Source: Rubrivirga marina (GTDB lineage: Bacteria > Bacteroidota > Rhodothermia > Rhodothermales > Rubricoccaceae). From it: 64,000 nt of DNA. Positions 55,902 through 64,000 of the stretch are shown here, piece by piece. The DNA lies in assembly GCF_002283365.1 (NCBI RefSeq), contig NZ_MQWD01000001.1, positions 1,948,944 to 2,012,943 on the forward strand, given 5' to 3'. Numbering within the stretch: the first letter of the stretch is position 1; each line of letters begins with the position of its first letter. The notes below the pieces were generated by a model. It searched no databases. It was not told where the DNA came from and saw nothing but the letters and a program-made list of their open reading frames with translations. Made by a program: the position numbers and the translations under genes.

Positions 55902-58900
55902 GTGGAGCTCGCTACGTCGACCACCGTCTCGCCCGCCGACTTCGGCCGGGCCGTCCCGCCCACTCGGCTGCTGTCGAGCGGCCCGCTCTCGGCGGCCGTC
56001 ACCGCCGGCGGCACGGGCGTCGTCTGGTACGAGGACGCCGAGGGCGCCGTCGACCTCACGCGCTGGCGGGCCGACCGCGTCGAGGACGCCGACGGCGTGT
56101 TCGTCTTCTTCCGCGACCTCGACTCCGGTCGCGTGTGGAGCGCGGGCTGGCAGCCGCTCGGGGCCGGGGGTACCGCCTATGAGGCCCGCTTCGGACCGGG
56201 CACCGTCGAGATCGTGCGGGAGGACGGCGGCGTCGAGACGCGGCTGTGCCTCGCCGCGGCCGGGGGCGCGTTCGTCGGCCGCGTCACGCTGCGAGCCCTC
56301 GACGGGCGGGCGCGCCGGATCGAGATGACGACGTTCGCCGAGATCGTCCTCCACCACCGCGGAGCGGACGCGGCGCACCCGGCGTTCTCGAAGCTGTTCG
56401 TGCAGACCGAGAAGGTGGAGGACCGCCCGGCGCTCGTCGCGAAGCGCCGCCCGCGGACCCCCGAGGACCCGCCCGTCTGGCTGAGCCACTGGCTCGACGG
56501 CGCCGCCGAGGCGGTCTCGTGGGAGACCGACCGGTTCGCGTTCGTCGGCCGCGGGCACACGCGCCGCGACCCCGCCGCGCTCGCCGAGGCGGGCCGCCTC
56601 GGTGGGACCGTGGGCGCGGTCCTCGACCCCGTCGTCGCCCTCCGCACGGTCGTGGACGTGCCTGCGGACGTGCCTGCGGGCGAGCCGGCGACGCGGGCGT
56701 TCGGGCTCGCCGGCGGGCGCTCGTGCGACGCCGTCCTCGACACGGCCGCGACCCTCGCCGACCTCGACGCCGTCGCCGCCGCCATCCGCTCCGCGGCCGA
56801 CTCGGCTGAGACCACTCGCCAGCAGGCCGGGGTAGACGAGGCGACCGCCGAGGCGGCCCAGGCCCTCGTCGGCCCGCTCCTGTTCGGGGACCCCGGTCTC
56901 CGGGCGCCGGCCGAGACGATCGCTGCCGTCGAGCCCGGCGCTGACCCGGGCGCGCTCGCGCTCGGCGGAACCGGCCGGCGCGTCGTGATTCGGGTGCGGA
57001 CCGACCGGGGCGTCGCGGCGGCCCGGCGGCTCGCGGAGGCCCGCGCGACCTGGGCCCGCCTCGGGCTCGACGTGGAGGTCCTCGCGCTCTGCGACGCCGA
57101 CGTGCTCCCCGAGGTCGTCGGAATCGCGGGCGTCCGCCCCGTCGCCGTTGACGCGTGGAGCGAGGCCGACCGCGCGCTGGCCGCGGCCCGCGCCCACGTC
57201 TGGGCCGACGACGCGTTCCCGGCGCCGACCGCGGCGCCCGCGACCCCGCCCACCTCGGCACCGAGGCCGGACGTGCCGGCGGGCGACCTCGCACTCGATC
57301 CCTCCGCGCTCCGCGAGTGGAACGGCATCGGCGGCTTCTCGCCCGACGGGACGGAGTACGTGATGCACCTCCGCCCAGACAGTCACGGCCGGCTCGCGCT
57401 CCCGCCGCTGCCGTGGACGAACGTGATTGCGAATGAGTGGGGCGGGTCCTTCGTCTCGGAAGTCGGCTCGGCGTCGTCGTGGAGCGCGAACAGCCGCGAG
57501 AACCGCGTGTCGCCGTGGTCGAACGACCCGGTCGAGGACCCGCACACCGAGGCGCTGTACGTGCAGGACGAGGCGGCCGGCACGCTCTGGTCGCCCACGG
57601 GCGGGCCGGTCTCGGCGAACGCACCCGTCGAGGTCCGCCATGGGTTTGGGTATTCCACGTGGCGCACGTCGGTCGAGGGCATCGAGCAGCACACGACGCA
57701 GTCGATCGCGCCCGACGCCTCGGCTCGGCTGACGGTCGTCCGCCTGACGAACACGTCCGACGAGACTCGCCGGCTGGCCGTTGCGGCCAGCGCGCGCGTC
57801 GTGCTCGGCGCCCTCGCCAGCGAGTCCGACCGGATGGTGGTGACGGAGCGTGACGGCGACACGGTGTTTGCCCGCAACGCCGTGCGCGGCGAGTTCTCGG
57901 AGCGCGTCGCCGTCGCCTGTGCCGTCGCGCCGGAGGGCGCCGAGGTCTCACTCACGGCCGACCGGGCGGCGTTCCTGGGCCGGTACGGCTCGCCCGCCGC
58001 GCCGCGTGCGCTCGTCGAGGGCGGCCCGCTGGACGGCGCCCTCGGCGCCGGGCTCGACCCGCTCGTGGCGCACCGCGTGGCTCTCGATCTGGCGCCTGGC
58101 GAGACGAAAGCGATCGCGTTCGTCCTTGGTGAGGCCGACACGCGCGCCGCGGCGGAGGCGCTGGCGGCCCGGTTCGCCCGCCTCGGCGCCGTCACCGAGG
58201 CGGTCGAAGCCACGACGCAGTTCTGGGCCGAGACGACGGGCGCGCTCCAGATCGAGACGCCCGAGCCCGCGCTCGACCTCATGGCCAATGGCTGGCTCCT
58301 GTACCAGAACCTCTCGTGCCGTCTCTGGGGGCGGACGGCGTTTTATCAAAGCGGCGGGGCCTATGGCTACCGCGACCAGCTCCAGGACACGTCCGCGCTC
58401 GTCTACGCCCGGCCCGACCTCACGCGCGCGCAGATCCTCCGCAACGCGGCCCACCAGTTCGAGGAGGGGGACGTGCTCCACTGGTGGCACCCGCCGCTCT
58501 CGAAGGGCATCCGCACCCGCTTCGCCGACGACCTCCTCTGGCTCCCGCTCCTCGCGTCGTCCTACGCCGCGACGACCGGCGACGACGGCGTGTTCGACGA
58601 GGACGTCCGCTTCCTGACGGCGCCGCTCCTCAAGGACGGGCAGGACGAGGTGTTTCTCCAGCCGACCGAGGCGGGCACGGGGAGTGTCTACGAGCACGCC
58701 GCGCGGGCCATCGACCGGTCCCTCGCGGTCGGCGCGCACGGGCTGCCGCTGATGGGCGTCGGCGACTGGAACGACGGGATGAACCGCGTGGGGCGCGAGG
58801 GGAGAGGGGAGAGCGTCTGGATGGGGTTCTTCCTCGCCGCCACCCTCGACGCGTTCCTCCCGCACGTCGAGGCCCGGGGCGACCAGGAACGCGCCGACCG

Positions 58901-59735
58901 GTACCGCCGGCACCGCGCGCACCTCCAGGCGGCGCTCAACGACGCCGGCTGGGACGGCGGGTGGTATCGCCGCGCGTTCTACGACAACGGCGCCGTGATG
59001 GGCTCGAAAGAGAGCGACGAGTGCCAGATCGACGCGCTCGCGCAGGCCTGGGCCGTCCTCTCCGGCGTGGCCCCGGAGGGTCGGGCGGAGCAGGCGCTCG
59101 ACGCGATGGAGGAGCGGCTGGTCGACGAGGACGCCGGCATCCTCCGCCTGCTCGACCCGCCGTTCGACACGACCCCGAACGATCCGGGGTACATCAAGGG
59201 CTACGTGCCGGGCGTCCGCGAGAACGGCGGGCAGTACACGCACGCCGCGCTGTGGGCCGTCCGGGCGCTCGCCGAGGCCGGCCGCTGCGAGCGCGCCGCG
59301 CCGCTCCTCGCGATGCTCTCGCCCGTCCGCCACGGCGACTCGCCGGAGGCCGTCGCGACCTACCAGGCCGAGCCGTACGTCATCGCGGCCGACGTCTACG
59401 GCGTGGCGCCCCACGTCGGGCGCGGCGGGTGGACGTGGTACACCGGGTCGGCCGGGTGGATGCTCCGCGTCGCCGTCGAGTCGATCCTCGGGTTCGGGAT
59501 CGAGCGCGGCGAGGCGATCACCCTGCGCCCGTGTGTCCCCGAGAGCTGGCCCGGCTTCTCGCTCCGCTACCGCCTGCCCGACGGGTCCGGAACGGTCTAC
59601 ACGATCCGGGCCGAGCGCGGCCCCGAGGCGGGGCTGGTCGTCGACGGCGAGCCGGCCCCGTCCGCCTCGGGCCTCTGGCGGGTGCCCCTCGTGCGCGACG
59701 GCGCCGAGCACGAGGTCGTCCTGACGCTGGCGTGA
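55902..59735 (+). CDS. GH94 phosphorylase resembling the C-terminal part of cyclic beta-1,2-glucan synthase
   Basis: The 1,277-residue cytoplasmic protein starts at GTG 55902. Residues about 20-320 form a GH94-type beta-sandwich region with NdvB-like motifs (DLTRWRADRVEDADGVFVFF; RIEMTTFAEIVLHH; AHPAFSKLFVQTE). A variable linker (about 440-475) contains palindrome-derived TSAPRPDVPAG. A second beta-sandwich starts with EWNGIGGFSPDGTEYVM, and the (alpha/alpha)6 catalytic domain (about 775-1215) has EGDVLHWWHPP, the general acid Asp958 in GDWNDGMNRVG, GVRENGGQYTHAALWAVRAL and GGWTWYTGSAGWML. No glycosyltransferase domain or membrane helix is present, so it is a degrader and not a synthase. Expected reaction: phosphorolysis of beta-1,2-oligoglucan to glucose-1-phosphate. 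It is longer than cellobiose phosphorylases (about 800). Confidence 0.88.
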   Translation: MELATSTTVSPADFGRAVPPTRLLSSGPLSAAVTAGGTGVVWYEDAEGAVDLTRWRADRVEDADGVFVFFRDLDSGRVWSAGWQPLGAGGTAYEARFGPGTVEIVREDGGVETRLCLAAAGGAFVGRVTLRALDGRARRIEMTTFAEIVLHHRGADAAHPAFSKLFVQTEKVEDRPALVAKRRPRTPEDPPVWLSHWLDGAAEAVSWETDRFAFVGRGHTRRDPAALAEAGRLGGTVGAVLDPVVALRTVVDVPADVPAGEPATRAFGLAGGRSCDAVLDTAATLADLDAVAAAIRSAADSAETTRQQAGVDEATAEAAQALVGPLLFGDPGLRAPAETIAAVEPGADPGALALGGTGRRVVIRVRTDRGVAAARRLAEARATWARLGLDVEVLALCDADVLPEVVGIAGVRPVAVDAWSEADRALAAARAHVWADDAFPAPTAAPATPPTSAPRPDVPAGDLALDPSALREWNGIGGFSPDGTEYVMHLRPDSHGRLALPPLPWTNVIANEWGGSFVSEVGSASSWSANSRENRVSPWSNDPVEDPHTEALYVQDEAAGTLWSPTGGPVSANAPVEVRHGFGYSTWRTSVEGIEQHTTQSIAPDASARLTVVRLTNTSDETRRLAVAASARVVLGALASESDRMVVTERDGDTVFARNAVRGEFSERVAVACAVAPEGAEVSLTADRAAFLGRYGSPAAPRALVEGGPLDGALGAGLDPLVAHRVALDLAPGETKAIAFVLGEADTRAAAEALAARFARLGAVTEAVEATTQFWAETTGALQIETPEPALDLMANGWLLYQNLSCRLWGRTAFYQSGGAYGYRDQLQDTSALVYARPDLTRAQILRNAAHQFEEGDVLHWWHPPLSKGIRTRFADDLLWLPLLASSYAATTGDDGVFDEDVRFLTAPLLKDGQDEVFLQPTEAGTGSVYEHAARAIDRSLAVGAHGLPLMGVGDWNDGMNRVGREGRGESVWMGFFLAATLDAFLPHVEARGDQERADRYRRHRAHLQAALNDAGWDGGWYRRAFYDNGAVMGSKESDECQIDALAQAWAVLSGVAPEGRAEQALDAMEERLVDEDAGILRLLDPPFDTTPNDPGYIKGYVPGVRENGGQYTHAALWAVRALAEAGRCERAAPLLAMLSPVRHGDSPEAVATYQAEPYVIAADVYGVAPHVGRGGWTWYTGSAGWMLRVAVESILGFGIERGEAITLRPCVPESWPGFSLRYRLPDGSGTVYTIRAERGPEAGLVVDGEPAPSASGLWRVPLVRDGAEHEVVLTLA

Positions 59736-60541
59736 CGCGGCTCCTTCTCCTCGCGGCGCTGGGACTCGCGTCGTGCGCGGCCCCGCCCGCGTCGGCCCCG
59801 CTCGCGACGGTCGACGTGGTCACGCTCAACCTGTGGCACGACCAGGACGACTGGCCCGCCCGCCTCGGCGTCATCGCGGACACCCTCGGCGCGCTCCGGC
59901 CGGACGTCATCGTGCTCCAAGAGGTGTTGCAGGACTCGGCCAAGGGGCTGGCGAACCAGGCCGAGACGCTCGGCGCCCGCCTCGGCTATGCCGTCGTGTT
60001 CGCGTCGGTGAACGGACCCGACGAGCCGAAGCGCTACGGCAACGCCATCCTCAGCCGGCACCCGGTCCGCGACACGAGCTGGGTCCGGCTCCGCCCGCTC
60101 ACCGACTACCGCGTCGCCGCCCGCGCCCGCCTCGACGTCGACGGGCGCCCGCTCGACGTGCTCGTGACGCACCTCCACCACACGGTCGAAGGCGATTCGA
60201 TCCGCGCCGTCCAGGTCGCCGACCTCCTCGCCTTCCTCGACCGGACCGCCGAGGCGCCCTGGGTCGCCGCTGGCGACTTCAACGCGCCGTCCGACGCGCC
60301 GTCGCTCGCCCCGCTGGCGGACAGGGCCGCGAGCGCGTTCGACGCGATCCACCCGGGCGCGGAGGTGTCGACGCTGGTCGAGGCGCTCGGGCACACGCCC
60401 CGGTGGATCGACCACGTGTTCGCGGGCCCGGGCCTCCGGCCAGTCGACGCGCGGATCGTCCTCGGGGACCCCGTCGGCGGCGTCCAGCCGTCGGACCACC
60501 GCGGCGTGTGGGCGCGGCTGCGCTGGGCGCCGGCCGAGTAG
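59732..60541 (+). CDS. Endonuclease/exonuclease/phosphatase-family lipoprotein
   Basis: The 269-residue protein starts at GTG 59732, overlapping the GH94 stop (GTGA), and has a lipobox (LLAALGLASCAAPP). The EEP fold signatures are complete: VVTLNLWHD, VIVLQEV, YGNAILSRHPV, LVTHLHHTVEGD, VAAGDFNAPSD, RWIDHVF and SDHRGVWARLR. It is thus a metal-dependent phosphodiesterase or phosphatase on the outer side of the membrane. Family members include sphingomyelinase-type and sugar-phosphate-acting enzymes as well as nucleases. Coupling to GH94 suggests a role in the glucan pathway, for example removing phosphodiester-linked groups, but this is inference. Confidence 0.85.
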   Translation: MTRLLLLAALGLASCAAPPASAPLATVDVVTLNLWHDQDDWPARLGVIADTLGALRPDVIVLQEVLQDSAKGLANQAETLGARLGYAVVFASVNGPDEPKRYGNAILSRHPVRDTSWVRLRPLTDYRVAARARLDVDGRPLDVLVTHLHHTVEGDSIRAVQVADLLAFLDRTAEAPWVAAGDFNAPSDAPSLAPLADRAASAFDAIHPGAEVSTLVEALGHTPRWIDHVFAGPGLRPVDARIVLGDPVGGVQPSDHRGVWARLRWAPAE

Positions 60542-60565
60542 CCCCGCCTCGGCTACCTTCGACGC

Positions 60566-61693
60566 ATGGAGGCGGTCTACCTCATCGGCGCGGCCCAGGG
60601 CGTGTTTCTCGCGGCGGTTCTGGCGAGCCGGGGCTCGCTGCCCAACCGGCTCCTCGCCGGGCTCGTCCTCGCGTTCTCGGTCGACCTCGCGGTGGCGGTC
60701 TACCACGCCTCCGAGGCCGCCCTCCGCCACCCGGCGCTCATCGGGCTCGACCTCCCGATCGCGTTTCTCTATGGGCCGCTCCTCTACCTCTACGTCCGGG
60801 CGTTCGCCGACGGCACGGCGCGGCTCCGCCCGTCCGACGCGTGGCACCTCGCCCCGTTCGTCGTCGCCGCCCTGTTCTTCGTGCCGCTCTTCCTGCGGAC
60901 CGGCCCGGAGAAGCTGGCGATCCTGGCGGATCCGAGCCGGGCGCTCCAGACGCAGGCCCTGGTCGTCATCAACCCGTTGAAGATGCTCCACGGCGCGGTG
61001 TACCTCGCGCTCTCCGTGGCGGTCTTGCGCCGGGCGGTGCGGCAGTCCGGGGAGGCGCCGGCCGAGCACGTCCGGCTGCGGTGGCTCCAGATCCTCATGG
61101 CCGGTGTCGTGGCGATGCTCGGCCTCTCGGTGGTGCTCTACGTGCTCGGCGGGCGCGACTCGGTCGTGGGCATGGACCCGGACGCGCCGTTCGACGACCT
61201 CACGCTGCTGGCCGTGACCGTGTTCGTCTACGCCATCGGCTACTTCGGGCTGCGGCAGCCGGAGATCACGACGGCCGCGGCGCTCGCCCCCGACGAGGAG
61301 CCGTCCGCCGAGCCCTACGCCCGCTCCGGCATGACGGCCGGCGAGGCCGCGGGGTACCGGGACCGCCTCGTCGCGCTGATGGAGACCGAGCACCTGTACC
61401 GGCGCGGCGACCTCACGCTCCCGGACCTCGCCGGCGCGCTGGGCGTCACGCCGCACAACCTGACCGAGGTGCTGAGCACCCAGCTCGGGCAGACGTTCTA
61501 CGAGGTCGTCAACGGGTACCGCGTCCGCGAGGTGCAGGCGCGGCTGGCGGACCCGGCCTACGCCGACTGGACGGTCCTGGCGATCGGGATGGAAGCCGGG
61601 TTCAACGCGAAGTCGTCGTTCAACGCGGCGTTCAAGCGGCACGTGGGGATGACACCCTCCGAGTACCGCCGCCGGCACGCCGAGGCCGTCTGA
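60566..61693 (+). CDS. AraC-type regulator with N-terminal membrane domain
   Basis: The 375-residue protein has seven or so hydrophobic segments in residues 1-245 (from YLIGAAQGVFLAAVLASRGS to LLAVTVFVYAIGYFGL). A cytoplasmic AraC-type HTH_18 domain follows at about 270-370: LTLPDLAGALGVTPHNLTEV, FYEVVNGYRVREVQARLADP, TVLAIGMEAGFNAKSSFNAA and FKRHVGMTPSEYRRR. Such membrane-anchored AraC regulators are common in Bacteroidota; few have known ligands. It begins 24 bases after the EEP gene and is followed by a TonB receptor starting 120 bases downstream. It may control either the glycan locus or that receptor. Confidence 0.88.
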   Translation: MEAVYLIGAAQGVFLAAVLASRGSLPNRLLAGLVLAFSVDLAVAVYHASEAALRHPALIGLDLPIAFLYGPLLYLYVRAFADGTARLRPSDAWHLAPFVVAALFFVPLFLRTGPEKLAILADPSRALQTQALVVINPLKMLHGAVYLALSVAVLRRAVRQSGEAPAEHVRLRWLQILMAGVVAMLGLSVVLYVLGGRDSVVGMDPDAPFDDLTLLAVTVFVYAIGYFGLRQPEITTAAALAPDEEPSAEPYARSGMTAGEAAGYRDRLVALMETEHLYRRGDLTLPDLAGALGVTPHNLTEVLSTQLGQTFYEVVNGYRVREVQARLADPAYADWTVLAIGMEAGFNAKSSFNAAFKRHVGMTPSEYRRRHAEAV

Positions 61694-61706
61694 GCCGGCT
61701 GTGCGG

Positions 61707-61797
61707 GTCCAGCCCCGCGGGTCTGGACGCGTAGATGGGTCCCGGCGGACGGGCGTGGTCGAACGGGTGGGCCTCGGCAGGCGAGCCTCGGGACCCA
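61707..61797 (+). terminator. Two inverted repeats between the AraC gene and the TonB receptor
   Basis: GTCCAG/CTGGAC (61707-61728) forms a small hairpin and TGGGTCCC/GGGACCCA (61736-61743 and 61790-61797) a longer one enclosing about 46 bases. They fill the 120-base gap and may be terminator or leader structures. No promoter is clear. Confidence 0.45.
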
Positions 61798-61813
61798 CCT
61801 CGTCCCCCTGCCT

Positions 61814-64000
61814 GTGCTCCGCCCCTTCGCCGTTCTCGGCCTCCTCCTCCTGGCCTCTGCAGCCCTCGCTCAGACGCAGACCGTCCGCGGCCTCGTCGTC
61901 GACCGCGACACCCGCGTCCCCCTGATCGGCGCGACCGTCGTGGTGGCCGACTCCGACCCGCTCCTCGGCGCCTCGACCGACGCCGACGGCCGGTTCGTAC
62001 TGCGCGCCGTCCCGCTCGGGCGGCAGACGCTCCACGTCCGCTCGCTCGGCTACGAGCCGAGGGCGATTCCGAACGTCCTCGTTCGGGCAGGCCAGGAGAC
62101 CGTCCTCGAGGTCGCGCTCGCCGAGGCGGTCGTCGAGGCCGGCGAGGTGGTCGTGACCGCCGCGGCCCGCGACGGCCGGCCGACCGACGAGATGTCGGCC
62201 GTCAGCGCCCGGTCGTTCTCGGTCGAGGAGGCCCGCCGCTACGCCGGCGCCGCCGACGACCCGGCCCGCCTCGCGACCGCGTTCGCCGGGGTCGCCACGT
62301 CCGGCAGCGGCGTCCAGGACAACGCCATCGCGATCCGCGGGAACGCGCCGAAGGGCGTCGGCTGGCGGCTCGAGGGCGTCCCGATCCCGACGCCGAGCCA
62401 CTTCGCCGGGCTGAGCGTCGCCGGCGGCGGCGGGCTCACGCTCTTCAGCGGCCGGCTCCTCGCCGACTCCGACGTGTTCACGGGCGCCTTCCCCGCGGCC
62501 TACGGCGACGCCCTCGCGGGCGTGTTCGACATGCGGTTCCGGACGGGCAACCCGGCCACGCGCGAGCACACGGCCCAGGTCGGCGTGATTGGCGTCGAGG
62601 TCGCCTCCGAGGGGCCGATCCGAACGGGCGGCGCGGCCACCTACCTCGCCAACTACCGCTACTCGACGCTCGGCCTGCTCCTCCCGCTCCTCCCGACGGA
62701 GGGCGGCATCACGTACCAGGACCTCGCCTTCAAGCTGGCGGTCCCGACGCGCCGCGCCGGCCGGTTCGAGGTGTGGGGACTGGGCGGGCTCGACGCCCAG
62801 GACGACGTCGAGACACGTGACTCGACGGCCTGGGAGTACGAGCTCTGGGACCGCTCGCGCGTCGGCCTCGACCTCGGGGTCGGCGCGGTCGGGGCCTCGC
62901 ACCACCTCGTCCTCGGCCCCCGGACGACCCTCCGGACGAGCGTGGCCGCCACGGGCCGCCGCACCGCCTACCGCCAGCAGCGGCTCGACGACGACCTCGC
63001 GCTCCAGCCCGAGCTCCGGATCGAGGCGGTCGACGCGCGGGCCATCGTCGGCTCCGTCCTCACGCACAAGACGAGCGCGCGCCACCTCAACCGAACGGGC
63101 CTCACGGCACAGGCCCTGTTCTACGACCTCGACGTCCGGACGGCGATCCGTCACCGGCCGCCGCTCGTGCCGGTCACGGTGGGGGAAGGTCGGAGCCTGC
63201 TCGTCGAGGCGTTCACGCAGTCGCGCGTGACGCCCGCGCCCGGGCTCGACGTCACGCTCGGGGTCCACGCCCAGCACCTCGCGCTGACGGGGGCGACAGC
63301 CATCGAACCGCGGGCGGGCCTCTCGTGGGAGGTCGCGCGGGGGCAGGCGCTGAGCCTCGGCTACGGTCTCCACAGCCAGGCCGAAGACCTCCGGTTCACC
63401 CTCGCGGAGACGCCCGACGGCAGCCAGCCCAACCGCGACCTCGGGTTCGCCCGTGCGCACCACGTCGTGGCCGGTTACCGGCGGGCGCTCGGCGGGGCAG
63501 CGCGCGTCCAGGTCGAGGCCTACGCCCAGCGCCTGTTCGACGTGCCGGTCGTGCCCGGCACCAGCACCTCGCTCCTCAACCTCCGCCAGGACTGGACGTT
63601 CGCCGAGCCGCTGACGAACGACGGCGCGGGCTCGAACGTGGGCGTCGAGGTGACGCTGGAGCGCCCCCTCCGCGCCGGCACCTACGGCCTCCTGACGGCC
63701 TCGCTGTTCCGCTCGCGCTACCGAGGCGGCGACGGCGTCTGGCGGCCGACCCGCTACGACCAGGGCTACGCCGTCAACGCGCTCGTCGGGAGGGAAGTCC
63801 AGATCGGGGACGACCTGCTGGGTCTGAACCTCCGGCTGGCGGCGCTCGGCGGCGAGCGCCGGAGCCCGGTCGACGAGGCCGCGTCGGCCGTGCGCGAGGA
63901 GGTCGTGTACGACGAGGCGCGGGCGTTCTCGGAGCGGATGCCGGCGATCTGGCTCGTCGACCTCACGGCGACGTACCGGTTCAACGGGCGGCGGGTGTCG
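61814..64000 (+). CDS. TonB-dependent receptor (3' end outside window)
   Basis: From GTG 61814 an uninterrupted frame of 729 codons runs to the window edge. It has a signal peptide (VLGLLLLASAALAQ) and a CarboxypepD_reg-like domain (about residues 20-105: VRGLVVDRDTRVPLIGATVV, RSLGYEPRAIPN). A plug (about 110-245: AEAVVEAGEVVVTAAARDGR, NAIAIRGNAPKGVGWRLEGV, AYGDALAGVFDMRFRTGN) leads into barrel strands up to VDLTATYRFNGRRVS. The RGNAPKG-VGWRLEGV plug form is that of a receptor group common in Bacteroidota with unknown substrates. It may be regulated by the AraC protein encoded directly upstream. Probably some 50-100 residues are missing. Confidence 0.85.
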   Translation, partial: MLRPFAVLGLLLLASAALAQTQTVRGLVVDRDTRVPLIGATVVVADSDPLLGASTDADGRFVLRAVPLGRQTLHVRSLGYEPRAIPNVLVRAGQETVLEVALAEAVVEAGEVVVTAAARDGRPTDEMSAVSARSFSVEEARRYAGAADDPARLATAFAGVATSGSGVQDNAIAIRGNAPKGVGWRLEGVPIPTPSHFAGLSVAGGGGLTLFSGRLLADSDVFTGAFPAAYGDALAGVFDMRFRTGNPATREHTAQVGVIGVEVASEGPIRTGGAATYLANYRYSTLGLLLPLLPTEGGITYQDLAFKLAVPTRRAGRFEVWGLGGLDAQDDVETRDSTAWEYELWDRSRVGLDLGVGAVGASHHLVLGPRTTLRTSVAATGRRTAYRQQRLDDDLALQPELRIEAVDARAIVGSVLTHKTSARHLNRTGLTAQALFYDLDVRTAIRHRPPLVPVTVGEGRSLLVEAFTQSRVTPAPGLDVTLGVHAQHLALTGATAIEPRAGLSWEVARGQALSLGYGLHSQAEDLRFTLAETPDGSQPNRDLGFARAHHVVAGYRRALGGAARVQVEAYAQRLFDVPVVPGTSTSLLNLRQDWTFAEPLTNDGAGSNVGVEVTLERPLRAGTYGLLTASLFRSRYRGGDGVWRPTRYDQGYAVNALVGREVQIGDDLLGLNLRLAALGGERRSPVDEAASAVREEVVYDEARAFSERMPAIWLVDLTATYRFNGRRVS

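Overview
The window is very GC-rich and densely coded. It carries type IX secretion (T9SS) C-terminal sorting domains, a PorV/UPF0164-type barrel protein, three TonB-dependent receptors with CarboxypepD_reg-like N-termini, an ECF sigma/FecR pair and a propeller-type hybrid sensor. Together these point to a Bacteroidota/Rhodothermota organism, most likely a marine Rhodothermales relative of Rubrivirga or Rubricoccus. That placement comes from gene content and style, not from a marker-gene comparison. No phage, IS transposase, CRISPR array or replication origin was seen.

Region 1 (1-17,900) is mostly regulation and envelope. It starts with a truncated FecR and its ECF sigma factor, then a secreted DUF4397 protein, methylmalonyl-CoA epimerase, an unrecognised protein and a propeller histidine kinase with a NarL-type response regulator. 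A convergent sensor kinase follows that has an XRE/HigA2-like DNA-binding domain at its N-terminus. Next come a DUF1080 lipoprotein, a four-TM protein, a YceI lipoprotein, an extended SDR with no canonical start codon, a barrel-like protein and a giant peptidase-propeller-barrel protein. Region 2 (17,900-29,000) is mainly housekeeping: tig, clpP, a ferric-citrate-type TonB receptor, nhaA, an M24 peptidase, a GNAT enzyme, tRNA-Ser(GCU) and a BaiN/YhiN-type flavoprotein.

Region 3 (29,090-61,700) is the most interesting part: a single-strand glycan-utilisation locus behind a LacI regulator with a clear promoter and palindromic operator. In order it encodes a T9SS surface protein with two CBM9-like domains, a TonB receptor (no SusD), a 1,095-residue surface protein, a PorV-like barrel, a T9SS-anchored GH144-family enzyme, a GH3, a sulfatase, a formylglycine-generating enzyme, a GH2, a lipoprotein fusing a GH144-family domain to an SGNH esterase, an ABC sugar importer (binding protein and two permeases, no ATPase), a 1,277-residue GH94 resembling the C-terminal part of cyclic beta-1,2-glucan synthase, and an endonuclease/exonuclease/phosphatase-family lipoprotein. 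GH144 endo-beta-1,2-glucanases, GH3 beta-glucosidases and GH94 beta-1,2-oligoglucan phosphorylases are known partners in beta-1,2-glucan breakdown. My inference is that the locus takes up and degrades beta-1,2-glucan, probably in a substituted form, since esterase, sulfatase and phosphodiesterase-like enzymes are included.

The locus is sprinkled with two families of palindromes. One is a 109-143 bp element with TGTCATCCTGAG ends, present in five copies, four of them in the leaders of locus genes. The other is a 20-24 bp CCGCCTCG...CGAGGCGG palindrome that acts as a terminator-like hairpin between genes. Related sequence also appears in frame inside three coding regions. The window ends with an AraC-type regulator that has an N-terminal membrane domain, followed by a third TonB receptor cut off by the window edge.
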